DNA from: Acidimicrobiales bacterium
GTDB lineage: Bacteria; Actinomycetota; Acidimicrobiia; Acidimicrobiales; Iamiaceae
Reading direction: 5' to 3'
DNA length: 64,000 nt
NCBI GenBank assembly: GCA_035630295.1
Contig: DASQKY010000020.1
Span: forward strand, 109,046 to 173,045
Made by a program: the position numbers and the translations under genes. Of this stretch, positions 17,292 to 25,578 are shown one piece after another. A model generated the notes under the pieces. The model saw only the letters and a program-made list of their open reading frames with translations, did not search any database and was not told where the DNA came from. How positions within the stretch are numbered: position 1 is the stretch's first letter; each line of letters opens with the position of its first letter.

Positions 17292-18458
17292 ATGACGACG
17301 AGCTTCGAGCAGCTCGGGGTCGACGCCGCCTTGGTCAAGGCGTTGTCCGAGAAGGGCATCGACCAGGCGTTCGCGATCCAGGAGCTCACCATCAGCGATG
17401 CCCTGGCCGGCCGTGACGTGTGCGGCAAGGCCAAGACCGGGTCGGGCAAGACCCTCGCCTTCGGGCTGCCCACCCTCCAGCGGGTCAGCCGGGCCGAGCC
17501 CCGCCGCCCCCGTGCCCTCATCCTCGTGCCCACCCGCGAGCTGGCCACCCAGGTCTCCGAGGAGCTGATGCCCCTGGGCGAGGCCATCGGGGTGCGGGTC
17601 TCGGCCGTGTACGGCGGGGCCAACATGGGGGGCCAGATCAAGGCCCTGGCCCAGGGGGCCGACGTGGTGGTGGCCACCCCCGGGCGCATGATCGACCTGA
17701 TCGAGCGCCGGGAGGCCTGGCTCGACGACGTGGACATCGTGGTGGTCGACGAGGCCGACCGCATGGCCGACATGGGCTTCCTGCCCCAGGTCGAGTGGCT
17801 GCTGCGCCACATCGAGGGCCGGCACCAGACCCTGCTGTTCTCGGCCACCCTCGACGGCGCGGTCAAGACCCTGGTCACCCGCTACCAGACCGACCCGGTG
17901 CGCCACGAGGTGGAGTCGGCCATGGTGACGGTGGAGGAGATGACCCACCGCTTCCTCTCCGTCCACCAGATGGACAAGTCGAAGGTCATCGCCGCCATCG
18001 GCCGGGCTGCCACCCGCACCATCGTGTTCTGCCGGACCAAGCGCTACGCCGACCGCCTGGTGGCCGACCTGGTGGCCGAGGGGGTCAAGGCCGGGGCCAT
18101 CCACGGCGACCTGCCCCAGCGGCTGCGGGAGCGGGCCCTGGCCGACTTCATCGACGGCTCGCTGCCGGTCCTGGTGGCCACCGACGTGGCCGCCCGCGGC
18201 ATCCACGTCGACGACGTGGACGTGGTGATCCACGGCGACCCGCCCGAGGACCACAAGGCCTACCTCCACCGCTCGGGCCGCACGGCCCGGGCCGGCGAGC
18301 ACGGCCTGGTCGTCACCCTGGCCCTGTGGAACGAGGAGCTGGAGGTCCGGCGCCTGCAGAAGCGCATCGGCATCGAGCAGCCCATCGTCGAGATCTTCTC
18401 CAACGACCCCCGCCTGGCCGACCTGGCCGGCTGGGACCCGGGCTCGTCCCCCTCCTGA
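17292..18458 (+). CDS. DEAD-box ATP-dependent RNA helicase
   Basis: RNA helicase of 388 residues acting on structured RNA in ribosome assembly or RNA decay. The nine usual motifs are visible: FAIQELT (Q-motif), AKTGSGKT, PTRELA, TPGRMID, VVDEADRM (DEAD), FSATLDG, then the second domain with IVFCRTKRYAD, VATDVAARGIHV and HRSGRTARAG. It is short, with almost no basic C-terminal tail, so RNA specificity is undefined. It is probably leaderless, with the -10 box TAGGCT just upstream. Confidence 0.93.
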   Translation: MTTSFEQLGVDAALVKALSEKGIDQAFAIQELTISDALAGRDVCGKAKTGSGKTLAFGLPTLQRVSRAEPRRPRALILVPTRELATQVSEELMPLGEAIGVRVSAVYGGANMGGQIKALAQGADVVVATPGRMIDLIERREAWLDDVDIVVVDEADRMADMGFLPQVEWLLRHIEGRHQTLLFSATLDGAVKTLVTRYQTDPVRHEVESAMVTVEEMTHRFLSVHQMDKSKVIAAIGRAATRTIVFCRTKRYADRLVADLVAEGVKAGAIHGDLPQRLRERALADFIDGSLPVLVATDVAARGIHVDDVDVVIHGDPPEDHKAYLHRSGRTARAGEHGLVVTLALWNEELEVRRLQKRIGIEQPIVEIFSNDPRLADLAGWDPGSSPS

Positions 18459-18474
18459 CCGCCCCGCCCCGGCG

Positions 18475-20397
18475 GTGCCGGCCCCGGCGGTGCCGTCCCT
18501 GACGATGAGGCCGCTCGACCCGTCCCGGTCCGAGGCCTGGCCCCCGTGGGCCGCGGCGCTGGCCGACCAGGTCGATCGGGGCGCGGCGCGGGCCGCGGTG
18601 CTGGCCGTGGTGGCCGGCCAGGTGGCGGCGGCCCGGGGCCACCCTCTGGACGGCCTGGCCCTGCGCCTGGTCCCGGGCGACGACCGTCCTGCCCTGCCCC
18701 CGCTCCCGCCGGCCCTGGCCGTCCCCGACGTGCTGGGGGCCCTGGACCAGCACCTGCTCGACCCGGCCGACCGGCGGGCCCGGGGGGCCCACTACACCTC
18801 ACCGGACCTGGCCCTGGCCCTGCTCGGGTGGGCCCTGGCCGACTGGGACCCCGGCCCCACCCCCCGGGGGCCGCTCCGGGTCCTCGACGCCGCGGTGGGG
18901 GGAGGGGCCTTCCTCCTGGCCGCGGCCCGCTGGCAGGTGACCCGGGGGGCCGAGCCGGCGGCGGTGCTGGCCGGCCTGGTGGGCACCGACGTGGACCCGT
19001 TGGCGGTGGCCGTGGCCGAGGCCGCCCTGGTGCTGTGGGCCCTCGACCACGGCGTCGAGCCCGGCGGCGGCGCCCGACCCGACCTCCAGGTGGGCGACGG
19101 CCTGGACCACCGGCCCCCGCCCCCGGTCGACCTGGTGGTCGGCAACCCGCCGTTCCTGGGCCAGCTGGCCCGGGCCACGGCCCGGGCCCCGGCCGAGGCG
19201 GCCCGGCTCCGGGCCCGCTTCGGCACCGCGGTGGGCGGCTACACCGACACCGCCGCCCTGTTCCTGGTGGCCGGGTGCGAGGCGGCCCGCCCCGGCGGCC
19301 GGGTGGTCCTGGTCCAGCCCGAGTCGGTGCTCGGCACCCGGGACGGCCGGGGGGTGCGGGCCGCGGTGGCGGCCCGGGCCGACGTGGTCGGGTTGTGGGT
19401 GGCCGGTGAGCCCGCCTTCGCCGCCGAGGTCGACGTGTGCGTCCCGGTGCTGGAGGTGCGGCGCCCCGGCCGGGTCGCCGCCCCCGACGCCACCGTGCGC
19501 CGGGCCTGGGGCACCGAGGTGGCCGAGCGCCCCCCGTCGCGCCCGCCGGCCTCCCGCTCGTGGGCCTCGCTGCTGGCCGTGGCCCGGGGCGTGCCCGAGG
19601 TGGCCCTGGCCGGCGGCGGCTGCGTGGGCGACCTGGCCACGGCCACCGCCGGGTTCCGCCAGCACTTCTACGGCCTGGTGCCCCACCTGCGGGAGCTGCC
19701 CGACGGCGCCCCGTCGCCGTTCGGTCCCGGTGGGGGGCCCGACCGCGCCGGTGACGAGGTGGCGCCGCTGGTCACGGTGGGCACCGTCGACCCCCTGGCG
19801 CTGCTGTGGGGGCTCCGCCCCACCAAGGTGGCCGGGCGGTCCTGGCTTCGCCCCGTGGTCGACCTGGGCGCGGTGGCGGCCGCCGAGCCCGACGTGGAGC
19901 GCTGGGTGCGGGCCCGCCTGCGCCCCAAGGTCCTGGTCGCCCCCCAGACCCGGGTGGTCGAGGCCGCGGTCGACGCGGCCGGCCGGGCCGTGCCCGGCGT
20001 CCCCCTGGTCACCGTGGAGCCGCAGCCCGGCGCCGGCCGGGCCGTGCCCCCCCCGCCCCCGGACGCGTGCGGGGCCGCGCCACCGGGGGAGGAGGAGTGG
20101 GTGCTGTGGCTGCTGGCCGCCGCCCTCTCCGCCCCCCCGGTCTCGGCCTGGGCCCTGTACGAGACGGCGGGGACGGCCCGCCACGGCGACGCCGTGAAGC
20201 TGGCCGCCCGCCAGGTGCGGGCCGTGCCCCTGCCGGTGGACGGGGACCGCTGGGCCATCGCCGCGGCCGCCCTGCGGGCCGGTCGGCCCCTGGCCGAGGT
20301 CGGCCCCGACCTGACCCGGGCCTACGGCCTGGACCCCGACCACCCGGTCACGGCCTGGTGGGCGGCCCGGCTGCCGGGCGGACGGGCCGACGGCTGA
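18475..20397 (+). CDS. Solitary N6-adenine DNA methyltransferase (Eco57I-like)
   Basis: SAM-dependent DNA methyltransferase of 640 residues. The N6-adenine class is shown by GAHYTSPDLALAL, the SAM-binding DAAVGGGAFLLAAA, and the catalytic VVGNPPFLGQL. After about residue 290 the sequence is long and poorly recognisable, as expected for a target-recognition domain. No PD-(D/E)XK nuclease motif was seen in it, and no restriction, BREX-like or DISARM-like genes flank it. It is therefore an orphan methyltransferase or a decayed type IIG enzyme. GTG 18475 and ATG 18508 are both possible starts; a repeated CCCCGGCGGTGCCG lies at the 5' end. Confidence 0.8.
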   Translation: MPAPAVPSLTMRPLDPSRSEAWPPWAAALADQVDRGAARAAVLAVVAGQVAAARGHPLDGLALRLVPGDDRPALPPLPPALAVPDVLGALDQHLLDPADRRARGAHYTSPDLALALLGWALADWDPGPTPRGPLRVLDAAVGGGAFLLAAARWQVTRGAEPAAVLAGLVGTDVDPLAVAVAEAALVLWALDHGVEPGGGARPDLQVGDGLDHRPPPPVDLVVGNPPFLGQLARATARAPAEAARLRARFGTAVGGYTDTAALFLVAGCEAARPGGRVVLVQPESVLGTRDGRGVRAAVAARADVVGLWVAGEPAFAAEVDVCVPVLEVRRPGRVAAPDATVRRAWGTEVAERPPSRPPASRSWASLLAVARGVPEVALAGGGCVGDLATATAGFRQHFYGLVPHLRELPDGAPSPFGPGGGPDRAGDEVAPLVTVGTVDPLALLWGLRPTKVAGRSWLRPVVDLGAVAAAEPDVERWVRARLRPKVLVAPQTRVVEAAVDAAGRAVPGVPLVTVEPQPGAGRAVPPPPPDACGAAPPGEEEWVLWLLAAALSAPPVSAWALYETAGTARHGDAVKLAARQVRAVPLPVDGDRWAIAAAALRAGRPLAEVGPDLTRAYGLDPDHPVTAWWAARLPGGRADG

Positions 20398-20404
20398 CGG
20401 CCCG

Positions 20405-20992
20405 CTACCGGGGTGGGGCGATGGGGTCGCCGGCCCCGTCCAGCACCTCGGCCGGCCCGTCGACGGTGGCCCGGGTCTCGTGGGAGAACCAGCTCAGGCC
20501 GGCCTGTTCGCTGCGCCGCACGGTGACGGTGGGCCGGGTGCCGTCCGAGAGGCGCAGGCGGACCTCCTCGGCCTGCCGAGGCACGGGGCCGAAGACCACG
20601 GTGGTCCCGTCGGGCAGGAGGGAGGAGGTGACCACGTAGCGGCCGGCCTCGGGCCCGCCCTCGGCCGAGGTGGTGAACCCGCACTGGCCGGTGACCTCCT
20701 CGTCCCGGCCCGGCCGCAGCAGCTCCAGGCACGGGTCGTCGGCCTCGTCGCGGTAGCCGTCCAGGCGGTACGCCCCGTCCCCGGTCCCTTCCCGGAGGAG
20801 GGTCACGGCGTCGCCCCCGCCGCCCGGGCCCCGATCGGGGCGCAGCAGCACCCCGACGGCGAAGCTGAGGGCCACCAGCACCACGAAGGCGGCCACCCAC
20901 AGGCCGCAGCCCACGTACTCGCGGCCCGAGACGTCACCGCCGCCCCGCCGTCGCCGGGCCCGCCGGGGCGACGGCGTGGGGTCGGGCTCCAT
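20405..20992 (-). CDS. Single-pass membrane protein of unknown function
   Basis: A 195-residue protein I do not recognise. It has an acidic/proline start, an arginine-rich stretch (residues 10-17), one membrane helix at about residues 28-50 (CGLWVAAFVVLVALSFAVGV), and a 140-residue outside domain with two cysteines (DDPCLELL and GQCGFTT) likely forming a disulfide. The ATG follows a TAGCCT box by 8 bases. It is convergent with the methyltransferase (stops 8 bases apart) and divergent from metX. Confidence 0.65.
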   Translation of the reverse strand: MEPDPTPSPRRARRRRGGGDVSGREYVGCGLWVAAFVVLVALSFAVGVLLRPDRGPGGGGDAVTLLREGTGDGAYRLDGYRDEADDPCLELLRPGRDEEVTGQCGFTTSAEGGPEAGRYVVTSSLLPDGTTVVFGPVPRQAEEVRLRLSDGTRPTVTVRRSEQAGLSWFSHETRATVDGPAEVLDGAGDPIAPPR

Positions 20993-21000
20993 GGCCGGGG

Positions 21001-21006
21001 AGGCTA
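21001..21006 (-). promoter_or_regulatory. Leaderless -10 box for membrane protein
   Basis: TAGCCT on the minus strand ends 8 bases before the ATG at 20992. Confidence 0.55.
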
Positions 21007-21079
21007 CCGGCGGGTGCGGGGCCGACCCGGGCCCGCCCCGCCCGGGCCGATGTGGTTGGCCGCCCGGCGGGCCACCGCC

Positions 21080-21085
21080 TACGCT
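21080..21085 (+). promoter_or_regulatory. -10 box for metX operon
   Basis: TACGCT ends just before the riboswitch fold, placing transcription start near 21092, at the 5' edge of the aptamer. Confidence 0.55.
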
Positions 21086-21088
21086 CCC

Positions 21089-21177
21089 GGCGTCATCACG
21101 AGTGGCCCGGCTCCCCGGGTCCGGCAACCTGGGACGGACACCCAAGGTGCCTCCCGCCTCCGGGTGGGGATGTGGCC
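21089..21177 (+). ncRNA. SAM riboswitch (SAM-I/SAM-IV clan)
   Basis: Senses S-adenosylmethionine and lowers expression of the methionine genes. Core elements appear in the right order: AUCACGAGUGGC, the CCCGG/CCGGG hairpin (21106-21110 with 21114-21118), UCCGGCAACC (21120-21129), AAGGUGCCUCCCGCC (21144-21158), and GGGGAUG closing on CAUC of the 5' strand. A GGC/GCC pairing outside a 2x2 internal loop can lengthen the closing stem. Eighty bases remain before the GGAGG of metX, enough for an expression platform. The exact class (SAM-I, SAM-IV or the I/IV variant) needs a covariance model. Confidence 0.82.
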
Positions 21178-21260
21178 GGCCCCGCCGGCAACGAAGTGTC
21201 CGGGTCCGCCCGGCGCAGGCACCGGGCGCACGCCCCCCGAGCACGACCGAGGAGGCGACG

Positions 21261-22484
21261 ATGGAGCCCGCGCAGGCGCCCGGCCCCGGCCTGGCCCCCC
21301 CGGCCTGGACCCGGGCCCACGCCAGCACCCTCCCGGCCTCGGGGGCGTGGCGGCCCAGCGACCCGACCGGCGACCGCCAGTTCCTGCGGACCTTCGTCGA
21401 GCGCCCCTTCGTGCTGGAGGGTGGCGGGCAGCTCCAGGACGTGACGCTGGCCTTCGAGACGTGGGGCCAGCTGGCCCCCGACGGGGGCAACGCCATCCTC
21501 CTCGTCCACGCCCTCACCGGCGACGCCCACGCCGCCGGGCCCGCCGGCCCCGGCCAGCCCACCCCCGGCTGGTGGGACGACCTGATCGGGCCCGGGCGGG
21601 TGCTCGACACCGAGCGCTGGTTCGTGGTGTGCGCCAACGTCCTCGGGGGCTGCCAGGGCTCCACCGGCCCGGCCTCGCCCCGGCCCGACCGGCGGGGTCG
21701 CTACGGCTCCCGCTTCCCGGTGGTGAGCGTCCGCGACATGGTGCGGGTCCAGGCCCGCCTGGCCGACGCCCTGGGCATCGGGCGGTGGGCCGCGGTGGTC
21801 GGCGGATCGATGGGGGGCATGCAGGTCCTGGAGTGGGGCGTGATGTTCCCGGACCGGGTCGGGGCCCTGGTGCCCATCGCCACCTGCCCGGCGGCCACGG
21901 CCCAGCAGATCGCCTACTGGAGCACGGGGCGGCGCGCCATCGCCCTCGACCCGGGCTGGCGCGACGGGGACTACTACGACGCCCCGCCCGGCCAGGGGCC
22001 CCACGCCGGCCTGGCCCTGGCCCGCAGCATCTCCCAGATCACGTTCCGCACCGACGAGGTGTTCACCAACCGCTTCGGCCGGGCCGAGGTCGAGCCCCTG
22101 GCCGGCCGGTTCGACCTGTGGCAGCGCTTCCAGGTGGAGCGCTACCTCGAGTACCACGGCGACAAGCTGATCCGGCGCTTCGACGCCAACTCCTACCTGC
22201 TGCTGACCAAGGCCATGGACCTCCACGACCTGGGCCGGGGCCGGGGCGGGTTGGGGCCGGCGCTGGCCCGCATCCAGGTTCCGGTGCACGCCGTGGGCAT
22301 CTCCAGCGACGTGCTCTACCCGCCGTACCAGTCCCAGGAGCTGGTCGAGCAGCTGGCGGCCCGGGGCGTGCCCGCCACCTACACCGAGATCGACAGCCCC
22401 CACGGCCACGATGCCTTCCTGCTGGAGCTGGACCAGGTGGCCGCTCTGCTGACCCCCGTCCTCACCGCCCTGGAGGCGCCGTGA
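21261..22484 (+). CDS. metX: Homoserine O-acetyltransferase
   Basis: Activates homoserine with acetyl-CoA as the first committed step of methionine synthesis. The 407-residue alpha/beta hydrolase has HALTGDAHA, DTERWFVVCANVLGGCQGSTGP, the nucleophile serine in VVGGSMGGMQVLEW, and GHDAFLLE with the C-terminal catalytic histidine. The ATG has GGAGG 6 bases upstream. It is preceded by a SAM riboswitch and overlaps the next sulfhydrylase gene by four bases, so the pair is controlled together by SAM. Confidence 0.93.
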   Translation: MEPAQAPGPGLAPPAWTRAHASTLPASGAWRPSDPTGDRQFLRTFVERPFVLEGGGQLQDVTLAFETWGQLAPDGGNAILLVHALTGDAHAAGPAGPGQPTPGWWDDLIGPGRVLDTERWFVVCANVLGGCQGSTGPASPRPDRRGRYGSRFPVVSVRDMVRVQARLADALGIGRWAAVVGGSMGGMQVLEWGVMFPDRVGALVPIATCPAATAQQIAYWSTGRRAIALDPGWRDGDYYDAPPGQGPHAGLALARSISQITFRTDEVFTNRFGRAEVEPLAGRFDLWQRFQVERYLEYHGDKLIRRFDANSYLLLTKAMDLHDLGRGRGGLGPALARIQVPVHAVGISSDVLYPPYQSQELVEQLAARGVPATYTEIDSPHGHDAFLLELDQVAALLTPVLTALEAP

Positions 22485-23704
22485 CCACGCCGTCCGACCC
22501 CACCGCCCCGGCCCCCGAGCCGGCCCCCCTCCACCCCGACACGCGGGCGGTGCGGAGCGGGCGCGAGAGCTGCACCCCCGCCCTGGCCCCGGTGATCTGG
22601 GCCAGCTCGACCTTCGTCTCCGCCTCGGTCGAGGAGGCCCAGGCCGCGGCCACCTCCATCGGCAGCGACCGCTTCTACTCCCGCTACGGCAACCCCACCG
22701 TGGCCGACTTCGAGCGGGCCGTGGCCGACCTGGAGGGGGCGGAGGCGGCCCGGGCCTTCGGCTCGGGCATGGGGGCGGTGACCGCGGTGATCCTGGGCCT
22801 GTGCTCGGCCGGCGACCACATCGTGGCCGCCCGCCAGGTCTACGCCGGCACTCAGCTGGTGCTGCAGGCCGTGTGCCCCCGCTTCGGCATCGACGTCACC
22901 CTGGTCGACGGCACCGAGCCGGGCGCCCTCGCCGCCGCCGTCCGGCCCGGCAAGACCGTGCTGGTGTGGGCCGAGACCCCGGCCAACCCGCGCCTCGACC
23001 TGGTCGACCTGGACGAGCTGGGCGCCATCGCCGGGCCCATGACCGTGGTCGACTCCACCTTCGCCACCCCGCTGGGCCAGCGCCCCCTGGACCACGGCGT
23101 CGACCTGGTCGTCCACTCCGCCACCAAGGCCCTGGCCGGGCACAACGACGCCACCCTCGGCGTGGTGGCGGCCTCGGCCGAGCTGGTCCAGTGGCTCACC
23201 GGCTTCGCCGTCCTCCAGGGGGCGGTGGCCTCGCCCTACGACGCCGCCAACGGCCTGCGGGGCCTGCGCACCCTCCCGGTGCGCTTCGCCCGCCAGTCGG
23301 CCTCGGCCCTGGACCTGGCCCGGTGGCTGGAGGACGACGGCCGGGCCGTCGAGGTCCGCCACCCCGGCCTGGAGTCCCACCCCCAGCACGCCCTGGCCCG
23401 CCGCCAGATGCAGCACTGGGGCGGCCTGGTCTGCTTCGACCTGCCCGGGGGCCTGGCCGCGGGCCGGCGCTTCGTCGAGGCCGTGGAGGTGGCCCAGCTG
23501 GCCTCGTCGCTGGGCGGGCCCGAGACCCTGGTCACCCACCCGGCGTCGACCACCCACGTGAACCTCCTGCCCGACGAGCTGGCCGCGGTGGGCATCGGGC
23601 CCGGCACCATCCGCCTCTCGGTGGGGCTGGAGCACGTGGACGACCTCCGGGCCGACCTGGATCGGGCCCTGGCCGCCGCCTCGGCCGGCGACGCCGCCGG
23701 CTGA
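22481..23704 (+). CDS. Cys/Met-metabolism PLP enzyme, O-acetylhomoserine sulfhydrylase/cystathionine gamma-synthase
   Basis: PLP enzyme of 407 residues using the O-acetylhomoserine made by MetX, either with sulfide (homocysteine directly) or cysteine (cystathionine). Family marks are FYSRYGNPTVADFE, FGSGMGAVTAVIL, ETPANPRLDLVDL, the PLP lysine in HSATKALAGHNDATLG, and LASSLGGPETLVTHPA. The GTG overlaps the metX stop. The two activities cannot be told apart by eye; a MetZ-type sulfhydrylase is favoured by the metX partnership. Confidence 0.88.
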   Translation: MTTPSDPTAPAPEPAPLHPDTRAVRSGRESCTPALAPVIWASSTFVSASVEEAQAAATSIGSDRFYSRYGNPTVADFERAVADLEGAEAARAFGSGMGAVTAVILGLCSAGDHIVAARQVYAGTQLVLQAVCPRFGIDVTLVDGTEPGALAAAVRPGKTVLVWAETPANPRLDLVDLDELGAIAGPMTVVDSTFATPLGQRPLDHGVDLVVHSATKALAGHNDATLGVVAASAELVQWLTGFAVLQGAVASPYDAANGLRGLRTLPVRFARQSASALDLARWLEDDGRAVEVRHPGLESHPQHALARRQMQHWGGLVCFDLPGGLAAGRRFVEAVEVAQLASSLGGPETLVTHPASTTHVNLLPDELAAVGIGPGTIRLSVGLEHVDDLRADLDRALAAASAGDAAG

Positions 23705-23712
23705 GCGGCGGC

Positions 23713-24489
23713 GTGCCCGAGCTGATCGAGGTCGAGCTGTACCGGCGGGTGGCCGAGCGGGCCGTCGGCCGCCGCATCGCCGCCGCCCACGCCCCGGACC
23801 CCTGGTTCTGCAAGGGCGTCGACCCAGCCACCGTGGAGGCCGCCCTGGCCGGCCGGACCGTCACCGGCACCCGGCGCCGGGGCAAGCTGCTGCTGGTCGA
23901 CACCGACGGCCCCGTGCTCGGCCTCCGGTTCGGGATGACCGGCCGGCTGGTGGTCGACGGGGCCGGGCCCATCGAGCGCCTGGAGTACTCCTCCCAGCGC
24001 GACGACCCGGCCTGGCACCGCTTCGGCCTCACCTTCGCCGGCGGCGGCGACCTCTCCCTGGTCGACCCCCGCCGGCTGGGCGGGGTGGAGCTCGACCCGG
24101 ACGAGGAGCGCCTGGGCCCCGACGCCGCCACCGTGGGCGCCGCCGCCCTGCGCGACGCCCTGGGCCGGTCGGGAGCGCCGCTCAAGGCCCGCCTGCTGGA
24201 CCAGGCCCGCCTGGCCGGCGTGGGCAACCTGATCTGCGACGAGGCGCTGTGGCGGGCCGGGCTCGACCCCGCCCGGCCGGCCGGCTCCCTGGCCCCGGCC
24301 GAGCACCGCCGCCTCCACCGCCACCTGCTGGCCACCATCGCCCTCCTGACCGAGCGGGGTGGGTCGCACACCGGCGACCTCCAGGCCCAGCGCTCCCGGG
24401 ACGGGTGCTGCCCCCGGTGCGGCACCGCCCTCCAGCGCCGCACCGTGGGCGGCCGCACCACCTACTTGTGCCCCCGGCACCAGACGTGA
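23713..24489 (+). CDS. Fpg/Nei-family DNA glycosylase with altered zinc finger
   Basis: Base-excision repair enzyme of 258 residues. The N-terminal PELIEVELY keeps the catalytic Pro-Glu but has Ile where the family usually has Pro. RRRGKLLLVD supplies the conserved lysine, and LAGVGNLICDEALWRAGLDP is the helix-two-turn-helix. The C-terminal finger reads CPRC...CPRH: the fourth ligand is histidine rather than cysteine. The GTG start lies 8 bases after the metZ-like stop, so it may ride on the SAM-controlled transcript. Fpg (8-oxoG) versus Nei specificity is not decided. Confidence 0.83.
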   Translation: MPELIEVELYRRVAERAVGRRIAAAHAPDPWFCKGVDPATVEAALAGRTVTGTRRRGKLLLVDTDGPVLGLRFGMTGRLVVDGAGPIERLEYSSQRDDPAWHRFGLTFAGGGDLSLVDPRRLGGVELDPDEERLGPDAATVGAAALRDALGRSGAPLKARLLDQARLAGVGNLICDEALWRAGLDPARPAGSLAPAEHRRLHRHLLATIALLTERGGSHTGDLQAQRSRDGCCPRCGTALQRRTVGGRTTYLCPRHQT

Positions 24490-24551
24490 GACCCGGGCCC
24501 GAGCGTCCGCCTCGGCGCCGGCCAGGCCGGTGTCGGCCCGGGGCCCGCCGG

Positions 24552-24557
24552 TAACAT
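24552..24557 (+). promoter_or_regulatory. Leaderless -10 box
   Basis: TAACAT ends 9 bases before the GTG at 24567. Confidence 0.5.
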
Positions 24558-24566
24558 CGTCGGATC

Positions 24567-25340
24567 GTGTTCGCACCGTCGTCCTCCTTCGTGCGTCGCG
24601 CCTCGGCGGCCGTCCTCCTCGCGGTGGCCCTCCTGCTCGGCGGGGGTGCGGCCGGCGCCCTCCCGGCCGGTCCGGGGCGACAGGCCCCGACCACCCAGCC
24701 CGCCGGCGCACCGGCCCAGCCCTCGGCCCCCAGCCCGGGCACCGACGCCCCCGCCGCCCCCGTGGCGGTCGACGACCAGGCGGCGCGCCAGCGGGCCGAC
24801 GACGACCTGTGGGCGGTGTGGCAGGTGGTCATCGCCCTGGCCGTGGTGGCCGCCGCCCTGCTGGCCCTGCTCGTGCTCTACGTCCGGGCCACCTCGCCCC
24901 GTCACCGGGCCGGAGCCGAGCCCGCCCCGGTGCCCGACACGGCCGCCCTGGCCGCGGCCGGTGCCGTCGCCGGCCCCGAGGCGTCGTCGTCGGCCGCGTC
25001 CCCCGGTCCGACCGCGCCGCCGGGCCCGGCTGTTCCGCCCGCCCCGGCGGCCGGCGCGCCTCGGCCCGTCCGGCCCCAGGCCCCGCCGCCCCGGTCCGGT
25101 CGCCGCCCGGCCGCCGCCCGCCAGGCCCGGCGGGTCGAGGCACCGGCCAAGAAGCTGGGCACGGCGGACGCCGAGCGGGTGCTGGTCCGGCCCGGGCAGG
25201 CGCCCATCCGGGTGCCCGTCGTGCCGGTGGTCCCGCCGCCGCCCGCCGGCCCGCCCGAGGCCGACCCTGCCGGCGGCCCCGCCCCTCGGACCGACGGTCC
25301 GCCCCCCTCGGCACCGGAGCCCCCCGCCCCCGGCCGGTAG
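24567..25340 (+). CDS. Pro/Ala-rich secreted or membrane protein
   Basis: Unrecognised 257-residue protein. Residues 1-33 resemble a signal peptide (RRASAAVLLAVALLLGGGAAG, cleavage near AGA-LPA); a second hydrophobic helix lies at about residues 90-112. In between is a low-complexity Pro/Ala/Thr linker, and after it a long cytoplasmic-type tail rich in Pro, Ala and Arg. It has the look of a membrane scaffold or wall-spanning protein. The GTG is placed by the TAACAT box; its stop codon TAG is the start of the next gene's -10 box. Confidence 0.6.
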   Translation: MFAPSSSFVRRASAAVLLAVALLLGGGAAGALPAGPGRQAPTTQPAGAPAQPSAPSPGTDAPAAPVAVDDQAARQRADDDLWAVWQVVIALAVVAAALLALLVLYVRATSPRHRAGAEPAPVPDTAALAAAGAVAGPEASSSAASPGPTAPPGPAVPPAPAAGAPRPVRPQAPPPRSGRRPAAARQARRVEAPAKKLGTADAERVLVRPGQAPIRVPVVPVVPPPPAGPPEADPAGGPAPRTDGPPPSAPEPPAPGR

Positions 25341-25343
25341 CGT
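25338..25343 (+). promoter_or_regulatory. Leaderless -10 box overlapping a stop codon
   Basis: TAGCGT: its first three bases are the stop codon of the preceding gene. It ends 6 bases before the ATG at 25350. Confidence 0.55.
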
Positions 25344-25349
25344 GGCCCC

Positions 25350-25574
25350 ATGGCCGAGGAGCTCGACGTCGACGCGATGATCGCCCGCTTCCGGGAGCGG
25401 GCCCAGGCGGTCAAGGCCCGGAACCTGCCCCCGGTGGCCGGGCCGGAGCGCACCCGCCTGGTGGAGCAGGCCCGCACCGACTTCCAGGACTACGCCATCA
25501 TGGGCGACGCCGAGGGGGCCCTGGAGGACGGCATCCTGACCCTGCGGGTCGACCTCCGGCCCCCCGCCGGGTGA
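25350..25574 (+). CDS. Small conserved-looking acidic protein, 74 residues
   Basis: Short soluble protein of unknown function with no membrane segment. It is amphipathic and probably helical at the start (ELDVDAMIARFRERAQAVK), then has EQARTDFQDYAIMGDAE and a strand-like end (GILTLRVDL). Support for being real comes from the leaderless box, codon bias like its neighbours, and the downstream gene starting 4 bases after its stop. Its possible partner is the DUF4202 protein that follows. Confidence 0.65.
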   Translation: MAEELDVDAMIARFRERAQAVKARNLPPVAGPERTRLVEQARTDFQDYAIMGDAEGALEDGILTLRVDLRPPAG

Positions 25575-25578
25575 GCGG

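Noticed and set aside
18463-18490. Tandem CCCCGGCGGTGCCG before the methyltransferase as a regulatory repeat
   Set aside because: Only two copies, in sequence of extreme GC bias; more likely chance or part of the coding start.
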